Source: Verrucomicrobiales bacterium
Lineage (GTDB): Bacteria > Verrucomicrobiota > Verrucomicrobiia > Verrucomicrobiales > DEV007
NCBI GenBank assembly: GCA_016795385.1
Contig: JAEUHI010000040.1
Coordinates: 1 to 49,559 of the forward strand
Direction: 5' to 3'
Length of the DNA: 49,559 nt
The position numbers and the translations under genes are program-made. Every line of letters starts with the position of its first letter. Position 1 is the first letter of the stretch. This document shows, piece after piece, positions 35,676-44,709 of the stretch. The notes beneath the pieces were generated by a model. The model was not told where the DNA came from and searched no databases. It saw only the letters and a list, made by a program, of their open reading frames with translations.

Positions 35676-37811
35676 ATGACCCGTCCCGCCAAAGGTCCGC
35701 GCAAACGGATCGTTCCTTCCCGGAAAGGGGCGGAACCGGAGCAACCGCGTTGGCGTCGCCTCCTCGCGATGCCTTTGGTCCGGCTCGTCATCCTCATCGG
35801 ACTCGTCGGAGCCTGCGCCGCGCTCCTCGTCGCCGCGTTGATCCTCTTCAACTACGACCGCCAGGCGGCGCGCTATGATCTCACCGCGGTCGGCCGCATG
35901 CCGATGGAGTCGACCGTCACCGATGCGACCGGTGCCCTCGTCGGCTACCTCCATGGAGAGAATGTCGGCACGCCGTTGCCGCTCGATCAGATCTCGCCGC
36001 ACTTCCTCCAGGCCCTCGTCGCGCGGGAGGACTCGCGTTTTTACCAACACCACGGCATCGACCATCGCGGCCTTATCCGCGCGTGGTTACGGAACTTTCA
36101 GGAGAAACGCACCGTCCAGGGCGCGAGCACCCTGACGATGCAACTCACGCGCATGACCTTCGGACTCACCGGACGCACGATGCAGCGCAAGCTCCTCGAG
36201 ATGGCGATCGCACGGCGCATCGAGCACCACTACACGAAGGACGAGATCCTCACCCACTACGTGAACCGCGTCTTCCTCGGCACGGGCATGAACGGGATCG
36301 AGCAGGCCGCGCGCGGCTATTTCGGCAAACACGCCTCCGAACTCTCCCTGCCCGAGGCCGCCATGATCGCCGGCGTGATCCGCGCCCCGAACGGATTCTC
36401 GCCCTTCCGCCACTACGACGCCGCCCTCCGCGAGATGCGCAGCACCCTGCACCGCATGGCGGACGAGGGCATGATCACCGAGGAGGAGGCCGAATCCCTC
36501 TGCCTCGCACGGCCGCAGGTGCTGCCCCAGGCCCGATGGATGGAAATGCTGCGGGAGGAAGCGAAGATCTCCGAGCAATCGCACCTCCTCCGGCTCGTCG
36601 AGGAAGAGGTGAAATCGCTTTTTCCCTCCCACGTCGGTGTCGGCGGATTGAAGATCCAGACCACCTTCGATCTCCGGCTCCAGGCTGCCGCCGAGAGCAC
36701 CGTGCGCACCCGCCTCGCGGAGTTGGAGAGCCGGCCGGGCTTCACCCATCCGACCTACGCGGCTTATCAATCCGGCGATCCCGCCTACCTCCAGGCCGCC
36801 ACCGTCGTGCTCGAAAATTACAGCGGTGCCATTCGCGCCCTCGTCGGCGGGCGCGACTTCGCCCACAGCGAATTCAATCGCGCGACCCGTTCGAAGCGGC
36901 CCATGGGATCCGTCTTCAAACCCCTCGTCTATGGCACCGCCTTCGAGCGCGGCCTCTTTCCCGGCATGCTCATCAGCGATGCGGCCCTCGCTCCGGGCGA
37001 GATCCCCTGGGACAAGATCGGGTGGGATCCTCAGAATGCCGACGGCGTCTACGGCGACCGCCTCCCCGTCGAGACCGGCCTGATCCAGTCGCGCAACACC
37101 ATGACCGCCCGCGTCGGCGAATGGGCCGGGATCGACACCGTCATCGCGATGATGGAGCACGCCGGACTCGGTGAAGCCGAACGCGCCGAGCCGACCCCGC
37201 CGCTCTACATCGGCACGATTGGTGCGAATGTCAGGGACGTCACGAGCGCCTACAGCGCCTTCGCCACCGGAGGCACCCGCCATCAGACCTACTTCCTCGA
37301 ATCCGTCGCCGATCGCGACGGCACCGTCCTCTACCAGCACGAGGACGCGAACTACCGCGTCCTTTCCCCCGGGGCCGCGTGGCTCACTTCGAAGCTCCTG
37401 AAAAAAGTCGTCGCCGATGGCGGGACGGGCGCGGGGCTCCGGCAGATGGGCTTCACCGCCCCCGCCGGAGGCAAGACCGGCACCACCAACGACTTCGAGG
37501 ACGCTTGGTTCGTCGGCTACACCAGCCGTCTCTCCTGTGGCGTCTGGATCGGTCTCGACCAGCCCGCCAAGATCATGGATGACGCCTACGGCGGCCGCAT
37601 CGCCGTGCCCGTGTGGCACGATCTCATGACCGAGGCCTCGCGCATCGGCTACGAATTCGGTGAATTTCCCGACCCCGGCGAGGTCATCCAAATGGAACTC
37701 TGCCGCGAATCCGGATTGATGGTGGGTGACGATTGCCGCGACGCCGGCAGCGTCTACATCGAGGAAGTCCCGCACGACCTCATCCCGCGCAAAAATTGTC
37801 ATTCCCATTGA
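35676..37811 (+). CDS. class A penicillin-binding protein (transglycosylase/transpeptidase)
   Basis: A 711-residue bifunctional peptidoglycan synthase of the PBP1A/1C type. It has a cytosolic basic tail, one membrane helix (VRLVILIGLVGACAALLVAALILF), then a GT51 domain with the catalytic Glu in AREDSRFYQHHGID (E118) and QGASTLTMQLTR. The transpeptidase domain has MGSVFKP (SxxK), SRNTM (SxN) and GGKTGTTNDFEDAWFVGY (KTG). All three catalytic motifs are intact. It polymerises and cross-links the cell wall in the periplasm. Confidence 0.95.
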   Translation: MTRPAKGPRKRIVPSRKGAEPEQPRWRRLLAMPLVRLVILIGLVGACAALLVAALILFNYDRQAARYDLTAVGRMPMESTVTDATGALVGYLHGENVGTPLPLDQISPHFLQALVAREDSRFYQHHGIDHRGLIRAWLRNFQEKRTVQGASTLTMQLTRMTFGLTGRTMQRKLLEMAIARRIEHHYTKDEILTHYVNRVFLGTGMNGIEQAARGYFGKHASELSLPEAAMIAGVIRAPNGFSPFRHYDAALREMRSTLHRMADEGMITEEEAESLCLARPQVLPQARWMEMLREEAKISEQSHLLRLVEEEVKSLFPSHVGVGGLKIQTTFDLRLQAAAESTVRTRLAELESRPGFTHPTYAAYQSGDPAYLQAATVVLENYSGAIRALVGGRDFAHSEFNRATRSKRPMGSVFKPLVYGTAFERGLFPGMLISDAALAPGEIPWDKIGWDPQNADGVYGDRLPVETGLIQSRNTMTARVGEWAGIDTVIAMMEHAGLGEAERAEPTPPLYIGTIGANVRDVTSAYSAFATGGTRHQTYFLESVADRDGTVLYQHEDANYRVLSPGAAWLTSKLLKKVVADGGTGAGLRQMGFTAPAGGKTGTTNDFEDAWFVGYTSRLSCGVWIGLDQPAKIMDDAYGGRIAVPVWHDLMTEASRIGYEFGEFPDPGEVIQMELCRESGLMVGDDCRDAGSVYIEEVPHDLIPRKNCHSH

Positions 37812-37872
37812 ACATTTTGTCCTGCCGCTTGCTCTGAAACGCGCCCGCGCCGACCCGTCACCACCGCCCCCC

Positions 37873-39534
37873 ATGACCACCGCCGCCGTTTCCGACCGCA
37901 CCGAATACCGACCCTTCGCCGCCTTTGCCCTGATCTGGGGGATCTCCAGTCTCATCCATCAACTCGCCTTCACCTTCTGGACCGAGTCCTGGGAAGGCTG
38001 GGTCCTCGTCCTCTCCGCCATCGCCGTGATTTACCGGCCCGACTGCGTCCTGCGCTTTGGCATCCACGCCGTTGCCTCGCTCCTGCAACTGTGGGACAAG
38101 CTGCCCTTCGTGCCGAATCACATCCTCTACGAGGGCATGCTCCATCTCATCATGCTCCTCGGCGCGATCGGGTTTTTCTTCCGCGGCAAGGGTCGCCCGG
38201 AACTCGCCCGTGTCGGCGTGGCTTGGAAATCGCGGCTCCTCCTCCTCGGCATCGCGGCGATCGCGAAAGCCGCCTACTTTTTCCTTCCCGTCTTTCCGCA
38301 GGGTTACCTCCTCGGCGCGGCCACGACGCTTTTCCTCCTTGTCGCCCTCTGGCGTGTCCTCTTCCCCACCCCGACCGTCGGCGGGGGTGACGACTACTTC
38401 GGCCGCATCGCCCCCGTCCTTCGCGCTGCCGTCCTCATTATGTATGTCTGGGCCGTGATCCAGAAACTGAACTGGGATTACTTCAATCCCGATGTCTCCT
38501 GCGCCGGGAAGCTGCACGTCGAGATCGCCGCCTACTTCGGCAATCTCATTCCCACCGGCCGCTGGACCCACGTCCCCGCCGCCGTCGGGTCACTCGTCTT
38601 CGAACTCGGCATCCCCATCCTGCTTTACTGCCGCCGCACCCGTTATTTCGGATTTGTCGCTGCCATTGTCTTCCACCTCTGGCTCTCGATCCATCCCGCC
38701 GCCGGCATCTTCAGCTTCACCACGCTCATCCTTTCCATCCTCGTGCTGTTCCTGCCCATCGAATGGGGCCGGGCCCTGCAGGGACTCTGGGATCAACAAC
38801 TGCGCTGGTTCGGTGGCGGCGAAATCGCGAAAGGACGCCGCCGCGCCCGTGCCCTCGTCGTGGGGATCTTCTTTGCCGTGCTCATCACCCAGGGCACGCT
38901 CTACCTCACCATCGCGCGCAGCTACGAAGTCTTCTGGACCGCGAACCGCATCGGGTTCTTCGCCTTCTTCGCCTGGGGCCTCTGGATCGGCGCCTGTTAT
39001 CTCATCGCCGGCTGGCGCGGTGGTCCCGCCACGGGCGCGATGCCGAACCGTGCCAAGGCCACCCTCGCCTGGGTCGGTCTGCTCCCCGTCCTCCTCAACG
39101 GACTCTGGCCCTGGATCGGCGGACGGACGCAGACCTCCTTCTCGATGTACAGCAACCTGCGCTCCGAGGCCGCGGGCAACCACATGTTCCTCCGCCGCGC
39201 CGATGTCTTTGATCTGCAGAAAGATATGGTCGAGGTCCTCACCTCCGCGCCCGACATCCTCGGCCCGTCGAGCCGCCCTCAGGGGATCCAGCAATTCGCG
39301 AATCTCGGGCACCGCATCCTGCCCTGGTTCGAATTCCGCCGACTCGTCAGCGAACATGAGGGCGACTTCGAGGTGACCTACACCCGCAAAGGCCAAGAGG
39401 AGTCGCTCGGGAGAAAAGGCGGCCAGATCCACGGCGATCCCGAAGCCTTCGAACCGCTCCCCTTGCTGCACCGGAAATTCCTCTGGTTCCGCAGGCTCGA
39501 AAGCCTCGAGGGGCCGATGGGGTGTACGCATTGA
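37873..39534 (+). CDS. HTTM-like multipass membrane protein
   Basis: A 553-residue integral membrane protein with about ten hydrophobic segments and a C-terminal soluble tail. The order of helices and tracts such as AVLIMYVWAVIQKLNWDYFNPDVSC and FGFVAAIVFHLWLSI resemble the HTTM/vitamin-K-dependent gamma-carboxylase-like group. Function is unknown. The start ATG at 37873 excludes an upstream frame that overlaps the PBP gene. The stop lies inside a hairpin, and the next frame overlaps the end by 13 bases. Confidence 0.75.
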   Translation: MTTAAVSDRTEYRPFAAFALIWGISSLIHQLAFTFWTESWEGWVLVLSAIAVIYRPDCVLRFGIHAVASLLQLWDKLPFVPNHILYEGMLHLIMLLGAIGFFFRGKGRPELARVGVAWKSRLLLLGIAAIAKAAYFFLPVFPQGYLLGAATTLFLLVALWRVLFPTPTVGGGDDYFGRIAPVLRAAVLIMYVWAVIQKLNWDYFNPDVSCAGKLHVEIAAYFGNLIPTGRWTHVPAAVGSLVFELGIPILLYCRRTRYFGFVAAIVFHLWLSIHPAAGIFSFTTLILSILVLFLPIEWGRALQGLWDQQLRWFGGGEIAKGRRRARALVVGIFFAVLITQGTLYLTIARSYEVFWTANRIGFFAFFAWGLWIGACYLIAGWRGGPATGAMPNRAKATLAWVGLLPVLLNGLWPWIGGRTQTSFSMYSNLRSEAAGNHMFLRRADVFDLQKDMVEVLTSAPDILGPSSRPQGIQQFANLGHRILPWFEFRRLVSEHEGDFEVTYTRKGQEESLGRKGGQIHGDPEAFEPLPLLHRKFLWFRRLESLEGPMGCTH

Positions 39535-39554
39535 GGTGGCAAGCCACACACCCC
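39519..39554. repeat. nested inverted repeat at the HTTM gene end
   Basis: GGGGTGT (39519-39525) pairs with ACACCCC (39548-39554), and an inner GTGGC-AA-GCCAC lies between them. It spans the HTTM stop codon and marks the junction with the truncated kinase fragment. It may be a terminator or a recombination scar. Confidence 0.5.
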
Positions 39555-39983
39555 GGGACCTTCGGCTTCTCCGTGATCGGCCTGAGTGGACAAGCGACTC
39601 TCGTTCGCGCGCTGCCCGGCGAATACCTTGAGCGTCTCATTCTTTCCAACCGGATTCTGGACGACGACATTCAACTGATGGGTGTCGTTCGGGAACCGAT
39701 GGGGCTGGCCATTGTGACCAAGCAACCGACCATTGTCGGATCGGCCGCTACCCGCGAGGAAATGATCGCCTATTTCGAGGCGCGAAGGTTTTCCCACCTC
39801 CCCGAATATTGTGCCGGCTATCGAGGATCTCTTTCGTTCTATCGCGATCTCGACGACATCGCGGTTTTCGATGCTCATCCTGCGAATTTCCTCAAGGACC
39901 GAGCCGGAGTTCTGTTCGCCATCGATGCCATTGTCGTGCGGGTTGAGGGTGATCTGGAGAAAATCATCCACGAGCTTCGATAA
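39522..39983 (+). pseudogene. C-terminal remnant of a polyvalent-protein kinase domain
   Basis: The 153-residue frame (GTG at 39522) resembles the C-terminal two thirds of the serine/threonine/tyrosine kinase domain found in phage and plasmid polyvalent proteins. Matching tracts are LPGEYLERLILSNRILDDDIQLMGV, IVTKQPTIVGSAATREEMIAYFE and DAHPANFLKDRAGVLFAIDAIV, in which the DxHxxN and ID elements look like the catalytic loop and metal-binding Asp. The nucleotide-binding N-lobe is absent, and recognisable sequence begins soon after the HTTM stop. I read it as the remnant of a larger mobile-element gene joined at this junction. A stand-alone short protein is less likely. Confidence 0.6.
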
Positions 39984-40363
39984 AGGTGAAAGCCCGTCTC
40001 AGATGGTTGCGAGCCCGCCTTCCTGGAGTGTGGGGCGACGGGATTCGGGCCGGATCGACCACCGTTCGCCCCCCACTCCACCTTTGACCCGTCCCGCGGG
40101 GGGTGGACTGACGACCGATCAACATTTTAGCGGTTCTGCTCGACCAACGTGCCGATTCGTAGACGGACCTTGACGTCGGCTCCCGATTTCGAGCGCTTAT
40201 CTCCGTTGCTAGTGGCACATGAGGTTAACGGCTCGCCGTCAGAAATGGATGTCGACGGTGCTGGCGTTTCGGAAGGGCTCGAAGAAAAAGTTCGTCAAAT
40301 TTCCCAAGTTCCCCGTTCTCGGCGGTCTTCTGGTTGAAACAAGAAACCCATCTGTTGAAAACC
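39984..40363. other. 380-bp gap with one long inverted repeat
   Basis: No gene is supported. A 14-bp inverted repeat with one mismatch (40025-40038 with 40066-40079) can form a strong hairpin and may end transcription from the left. The remaining sequence up to the signal-peptide ATG at 40364 is of mixed composition with no clear promoter boxes. Confidence 0.6.
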
Positions 40364-42031
40364 ATGAAAACATCCATCTCTCTCAAAGTTCTCATTTCGT
40401 CCTTGCTGATGATTACCGCGAAGGTGGCACTTGGTGCCGCCCCCACGAACGACCACTTCGTGAACGCCCGCGCTCTCACGAAGAGTTTCGAAGCGGTTTC
40501 GGGCACCACCGTGGAAGCGACGCGGCAGGCGGGCGAGCGAACCGAAACCGGCAGGTATTCGGTTTGGTACAAGTGGACCGCCCCGAGTTCGGGCCGGTTG
40601 CGGATCTCCGTCCAACCAAAGACGGGATCCACGATGCGGTATTTTGAATACGACGTATGGAGGGGGACGGCCCTCGATAACTTGAGACGGCTGGGAGGTG
40701 ACAGCGGCCTTTGGGATGTGGACCCTCGCGAAGACCTTCCTGTTGTGAAGGGTGTCGTCTATTACCTCTCCGTCGGCCACCTCGACGACAACGCGGCAGT
40801 TTCGGGCACCTTCGACCTCTCTTTGGTCCTCGATTCTTCGAAGGACATCATGTCCGATGGAGCAGCGGGAGGTTCCGCCACCAATGACAAGTTCACCACG
40901 GCGACCGATCTGAGCGGCCAGGAGAACAGGCGCGCGGGTATCTCCTACGGCAACGAAGCCCTCGCGAAAGAAGCCGGTGAGCCCGTGCGCAATCCCAAAT
41001 ATTCGAGCTGGTGGAAATGGGTCGCGCCCGAGAACGGGGTGCTCGGCCTTTCCCTTGCCGGCAGCGACTTGGGGAACTACTACGCTTTCGCCAGCCGAAA
41101 GACGCTCGTCGTCTACGAAGCGACCTCGTTTTCGCAGATGGCGACCAGTGCACCGCTTGTTTACGCGAGCGTGACTTCCGGGTTGCCTCGCGATGCGGAG
41201 GTGGTCGTCAAAAAGGGCAGGACTTACTACATCGCCGCCGGCGTGGGCGGGGTACGTTTCGAAGGGGACAGCTTCAGTGGAGGCACCAATCCGCTGGATT
41301 TCGCTTGGCGGGTTCTGAGTCTTTCCTTCCGCGAGACGAGCCCGTCGCTCACCATTTACGGGAATGGCAGCCCGATCCCAAACAACGAGCTCTTCCCTCA
41401 GCCCGCTAATGGCACGGACTTCGGCTCGATCGCCCTCTCCGGGGGCGCGCTCGTCCACACCTATGATCTCATCAATGAGGGAACGGCCGATCTCACCATC
41501 TCCGTCCCCGCGGTCATCGCCGGGTCCAGCGCGTTTCAGGTGATCGAACAACCTGCCGCGGTCGTCTCGCCGGGTGCCGGCACCACGCTCATCGTGGCTT
41601 TCGATCCGGAATCGGTCGGTCTTCATACTGCCACTCTCATGGTTACCAGCAATGATCCCCTGAAGAGCGTCTATTCCTTCGCCGTTCAAGGCATGGCAGA
41701 GCCCGACCCGGCGGTCGTCGTGGTATCGACCCCTCCTGGTTTCGCTCCACTCGCCATCGGCAAAGCGAGCAGCCGCCGCATCCTCGTCGGCAACTACGGA
41801 GGAAGCGATCTCGTCGGACTTTGGGCGAGAGTTTCGGGTCGTGCAGCGCGGGACTTCCGGGTTACCGGTCTGGCTCAACGCATTCTTTCACCCGGCGAAG
41901 GAACCACCGTCACGGTCACCTTCCGGCCGCGGTCGCCCGGGATTCGGAGAGCCACGCTGACGGTTGGCGGGAACACCTCCATCGCACGGGTTCCGCTCTC
42001 GGGACGCGCGAAATTCAGCGAGCGGCGTTGA
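40364..42031 (+). CDS. secreted multidomain beta-sandwich protein
   Basis: A 555-residue protein with a signal peptide (LISSLLMITAKVALGA). Two related N-terminal modules start APTNDHFVNARAL and SATNDKFTTATDL; each continues with a W.KW.AP tract (VWYKWTAPSSG and SWWKWVAPENG), the pattern of PPC-like or jelly-roll modules. Two choice-of-anchor-D/HYDIN-type Ig domains follow, with NEGTADLTIS...VAFDPESVGLHTATLMVTSNDP and NYGGSDLVGL...VTFRPRSPGIRRATLTV. These are typical of cell-surface or secreted adhesion proteins in Verrucomicrobiota and relatives. No sorting domain is seen. It precedes the cyclase operon but probably has its own promoter. Confidence 0.8.
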   Translation: MKTSISLKVLISSLLMITAKVALGAAPTNDHFVNARALTKSFEAVSGTTVEATRQAGERTETGRYSVWYKWTAPSSGRLRISVQPKTGSTMRYFEYDVWRGTALDNLRRLGGDSGLWDVDPREDLPVVKGVVYYLSVGHLDDNAAVSGTFDLSLVLDSSKDIMSDGAAGGSATNDKFTTATDLSGQENRRAGISYGNEALAKEAGEPVRNPKYSSWWKWVAPENGVLGLSLAGSDLGNYYAFASRKTLVVYEATSFSQMATSAPLVYASVTSGLPRDAEVVVKKGRTYYIAAGVGGVRFEGDSFSGGTNPLDFAWRVLSLSFRETSPSLTIYGNGSPIPNNELFPQPANGTDFGSIALSGGALVHTYDLINEGTADLTISVPAVIAGSSAFQVIEQPAAVVSPGAGTTLIVAFDPESVGLHTATLMVTSNDPLKSVYSFAVQGMAEPDPAVVVVSTPPGFAPLAIGKASSRRILVGNYGGSDLVGLWARVSGRAARDFRVTGLAQRILSPGEGTTVTVTFRPRSPGIRRATLTVGGNTSIARVPLSGRAKFSERR

Positions 42032-42110
42032 GCCTCGAAAAATTCCCCACCTCCCTTGCGCCCGCCACCCCGGTTTGCATTTCCACCAACTCTCGCTTCC
42101 AATACCCTCG

Positions 42111-43544
42111 ATGGAACCAGAACTCAGCTTCGAATCGATCTACCATTCCTGGGCGAATCGCCCCGGAGGGATCGATGGTTCCGTCGAGGCCCATCTCCTC
42201 GCTTCGATCTATCGGGACTGCGCCAGAAAGGCCATCGAACACGACGAGCTTTTCATGGCGATGGAGTTGGCACAGGCCGGGGTGCGGCAGGCCGAGGCGT
42301 GTGGAGAATCTACAGTTCCCTTTCACCAGCTCCTCGCCCTCGCTCTCGCTCGTTCGGGTTCGGTGAAAAAGGCCTACCATCTTCTTCTGCGGCTCTCCAG
42401 CGTGGCGCGCGACCCGGAGTCGGCGGGCCTGCTGGCGCGGACGTTCCGTGACATCGCATGGGCCGAGCCCGACCCGGCCCGCCGACGGAATTACTTTCTC
42501 GAGGCATTCCACTATTCGAGCGAGGCCTATGCCCGATCCGAACAGGGCCGCGCAGCGGGAGGACCCGCGAACTACTACAACGCCATTCAGGCGGCCCAAT
42601 TCGCGTTCTTTGCGGACGATCCGCGATCCTACCATTACCTCTTGGAGGCTGAAAAGGAGTGCTTGCTTGAGGAACGTCAGGGAAACAGCGATCCGAAGTG
42701 CCGGTTCTGGCGAGCGGTGACCCGGGCTGAGATCGAGCTGATTCGCGGAGAGGACCTCGACCGGACCCGCGAGCTTTATGGCGAGGCCAATCGTCTCGGG
42801 GACCCCTACTTCGCCGATCTTCGTGCCTGTTGGGCGGTCGCCCGGGAAATCCTCAAGCACCATGCCCGGCCCGGGTGGTATCCCTTGACCGCCCTTTTTG
42901 TCCCGCCGCCCCAGGTGATCTTCACCGGACATCAATTCGACCTGTCACCCGATCGGAACCGCTTTCCAGCCCGATTTGCCGGGGAAGCCCTCGAAAACAT
43001 CCGCGTCCGGCTCGCCAAATGGCGTCCTTCCCGGGTCTACACCTCCTTCTCCTTCGGCGCCGACTTGCTTTTCATCGAGGCGGCGCTGGAGCTAGGGATT
43101 CCCGTGACACTGGTCCTTGCCTTTGATCTGGGACGCTCTCTTTCCGAGTTTCGTGCGACCGTCGAGCGTTGGGCTGCCCGCCATCCAGACGCCGACAGCG
43201 AGGCGTGGCACGAACGTGCCGACAAGGTCATTCGCGCTCTTCAAGCGGGATTTGAACCGACCGTGCGGGCACGCCCCTCGAATCTCGCGTTCCGTCATCG
43301 AATCCACGAAATCGCCTTCCCCATTCCCGCGGATTCCACGATCGATCCGTCACCCGCCTACGCCTACACAAACCGGCTCATGGCCGGTCTCGCCTTGCTC
43401 GAGGCGCGCCAGTCGGGAGCCCGGGTCTACCTGATGACCGTCCAGAACGAAACCGGCTCCGGGCAAAGCGGTGGCACCTCCGATTTCGTCCGGGATTTGG
43501 GAGACCGTCTCGCCGGCATTCACAATTGTTTCCCCACCCCATGA
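42111..43544 (+). CDS. helical-repeat protein with SLOG-like C-terminal domain
   Basis: A 477-residue cytosolic protein and first gene of the four-gene cyclase operon. Residues about 20-255 are a string of amphipathic helices with TPR-like spacing (for example AMELAQAGVRQAEA, SVKKAYHLLLRLSSVA). Residues 267-460 look like a Rossmannoid SLOG-type ligand domain: strand and turn VIFTGHQFD (269-277), FGADLLFIEAALELGIPVTLVL (315-336) and the terminal GGTSDFV (454-460). This combination of helical repeats plus a GxDxxFxEAxL domain occurs beside nucleotidyl cyclases in other bacteria. I infer a role as sensor or nucleotide receptor. The stop overlaps the cyclase start (ATGA). Confidence 0.7.
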   Translation: MEPELSFESIYHSWANRPGGIDGSVEAHLLASIYRDCARKAIEHDELFMAMELAQAGVRQAEACGESTVPFHQLLALALARSGSVKKAYHLLLRLSSVARDPESAGLLARTFRDIAWAEPDPARRRNYFLEAFHYSSEAYARSEQGRAAGGPANYYNAIQAAQFAFFADDPRSYHYLLEAEKECLLEERQGNSDPKCRFWRAVTRAEIELIRGEDLDRTRELYGEANRLGDPYFADLRACWAVAREILKHHARPGWYPLTALFVPPPQVIFTGHQFDLSPDRNRFPARFAGEALENIRVRLAKWRPSRVYTSFSFGADLLFIEAALELGIPVTLVLAFDLGRSLSEFRATVERWAARHPDADSEAWHERADKVIRALQAGFEPTVRARPSNLAFRHRIHEIAFPIPADSTIDPSPAYAYTNRLMAGLALLEARQSGARVYLMTVQNETGSGQSGGTSDFVRDLGDRLAGIHNCFPTP

Positions 43545-44110
43545 TTCCTCCCGCGTCAATCCAGGTCCGCTTTTGTCTCTTTCTCGATGTGGTTGGCTTC
43601 TCGGGTATCAACGATCTGGAGATGGAGGCCTTCCTCAACGAATTCCTTGGTTCGCTTGCCGGGGAGATCAAGGACCTGGAGCCGCTTTTCGCCAACACCT
43701 GGGGGGACGCCGTGCTCCTCGTTTTTGATCGGGCGGAGCCTGCGGGACTTGCCGCCCTGAGAATGCAGCAGCTCCTCGCCGGAAACGACTCCGCCTTCGC
43801 AGGTTTCGGCCGCGAACTGAAGCTCCGCATCGGCATCCATGGAGGTCCCCTCGTCGAGGGAATCGACCCATTCACCGGCCGACCTGCGTTCCTGGGGGCC
43901 AACATCAACCGGGCGGCCCGGATCGAGCCCGTCGTCGAGGAAGGGCAGATCTTTGTCAGCCAGGAGTTCGCCGCCCTCAGCGAGGCCGAAGGCGTCACTT
44001 CCTTCCGTTGCCTGCCCCAGGGGCTGGTAGACCTACCCAAACAGGGAGGTCGCATCCGCGTCTACCGATTGGTCGCCACCTCCGCCGCACTCCACCCTTC
44101 CATGCCATGA
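43541..44110 (+). CDS. stand-alone class III nucleotidyl cyclase with atypical base-selecting residues
   Basis: A 189-residue soluble class III cyclase catalytic domain. Metal ligands D16 (FLDVVGF) and D56 (NTWGD) are present, as are transition-state residues N123 and R127 (NINRAARIE). The two positions that normally choose the purine are changed: N52 stands in place of the adenine-specifying Lys (three residues before the GD Gly) and A116 in place of the Asp seven residues before N123. Metal chemistry should work, while the base specificity is unclear; Pycsar cyclases that make cCMP or cUMP are another class-III-like group with altered base pockets. Start and stop both overlap neighbours as ATGA, so it is an integral part of the operon. 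Confidence 0.85.
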   Translation: MIPPASIQVRFCLFLDVVGFSGINDLEMEAFLNEFLGSLAGEIKDLEPLFANTWGDAVLLVFDRAEPAGLAALRMQQLLAGNDSAFAGFGRELKLRIGIHGGPLVEGIDPFTGRPAFLGANINRAARIEPVVEEGQIFVSQEFAALSEAEGVTSFRCLPQGLVDLPKQGGRIRVYRLVATSAALHPSMP

Positions 44111-44709
44111 AAACTTCCCACATCGAGCAACAGGTCGGGCTTTCCGACGATCTCCGCGAGAGGGTTCAATCCCATTTCTCCCGCTTCAGCGAAAGCCTCT
44201 CCGACGACCTCCGAAACCGCTTTTTCGACGAAACCATCCGGGAGTATTGCCTCGACATGGCCGCCGCGCTCGATGGCGAGATCGCCGTCTGGGTGTTCGA
44301 GGGAAGCGCGACCGAAGGACGTTTCCGGCTGCTTTTGGGAGGCCCCCGTCTGCATCTGCGGGAGACGCCGGAGAACGGCCGTCTCTTCGACCAGGTCTTT
44401 CACCGTCGCATGGTCTCCCAGCTCCGGCTGCCCCATTCCGAGAGGTGCATCGAGCCGACCCGTGAGCAGGCTCTCGAGATGATTCGCGAGCTCGATGTCT
44501 CGGTCACGTCGATCATGTCCGCCCGCTTCGGGCAGAGCGGTGCCCTGGAGGGAGTGGTGTCCGTGTTCCGGTTCGAGGATGAGGGTTCCCTCAGCCCCTT
44601 CCGGGACAAATCCTTCGAGGACGCTGACCCGGCGAGATTTCGGTTCTACCTCGAGATCCTGAACCGTCTTCTCGATCATGCCTACCTGAAGGCGGCGCTC
44701 GAACGGTGA
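44107..44709 (+). CDS. GAF-like sensor protein
   Basis: A 200-residue cytosolic protein. A helical N-terminus (SDDLRERVQSHFSRFSESLSD) precedes an alpha/beta core with the strand pattern of a GAF domain: LDGEIAVWVFEG, RFRLLLGG, ELDVSVTSIMSARFG and LEGVVSVFRFEDEG. The C-terminal helix FRFYLEILNRLLDHAYLKAAL is also typical of GAF domains. The start overlaps the cyclase stop (ATGA) and the end overlaps the protease start (TGATG). GAF domains often bind cyclic nucleotides, so it could receive the cyclase product. That is inference. Confidence 0.65.
   Translation: MKTSHIEQQVGLSDDLRERVQSHFSRFSESLSDDLRNRFFDETIREYCLDMAAALDGEIAVWVFEGSATEGRFRLLLGGPRLHLRETPENGRLFDQVFHRRMVSQLRLPHSERCIEPTREQALEMIRELDVSVTSIMSARFGQSGALEGVVSVFRFEDEGSLSPFRDKSFEDADPARFRFYLEILNRLLDHAYLKAALER

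Noticed and set aside
32441..35851. 1136-residue open frame on the minus strand
   Set aside because: Antisense to rapA, which has clear helicase motifs. The frame is open because of strong third-position GC bias and its product has low-complexity, non-conserved sequence.
36087..37955. 622-residue open frame on the minus strand
   Set aside because: Antisense to the class A PBP gene with intact catalytic motifs.
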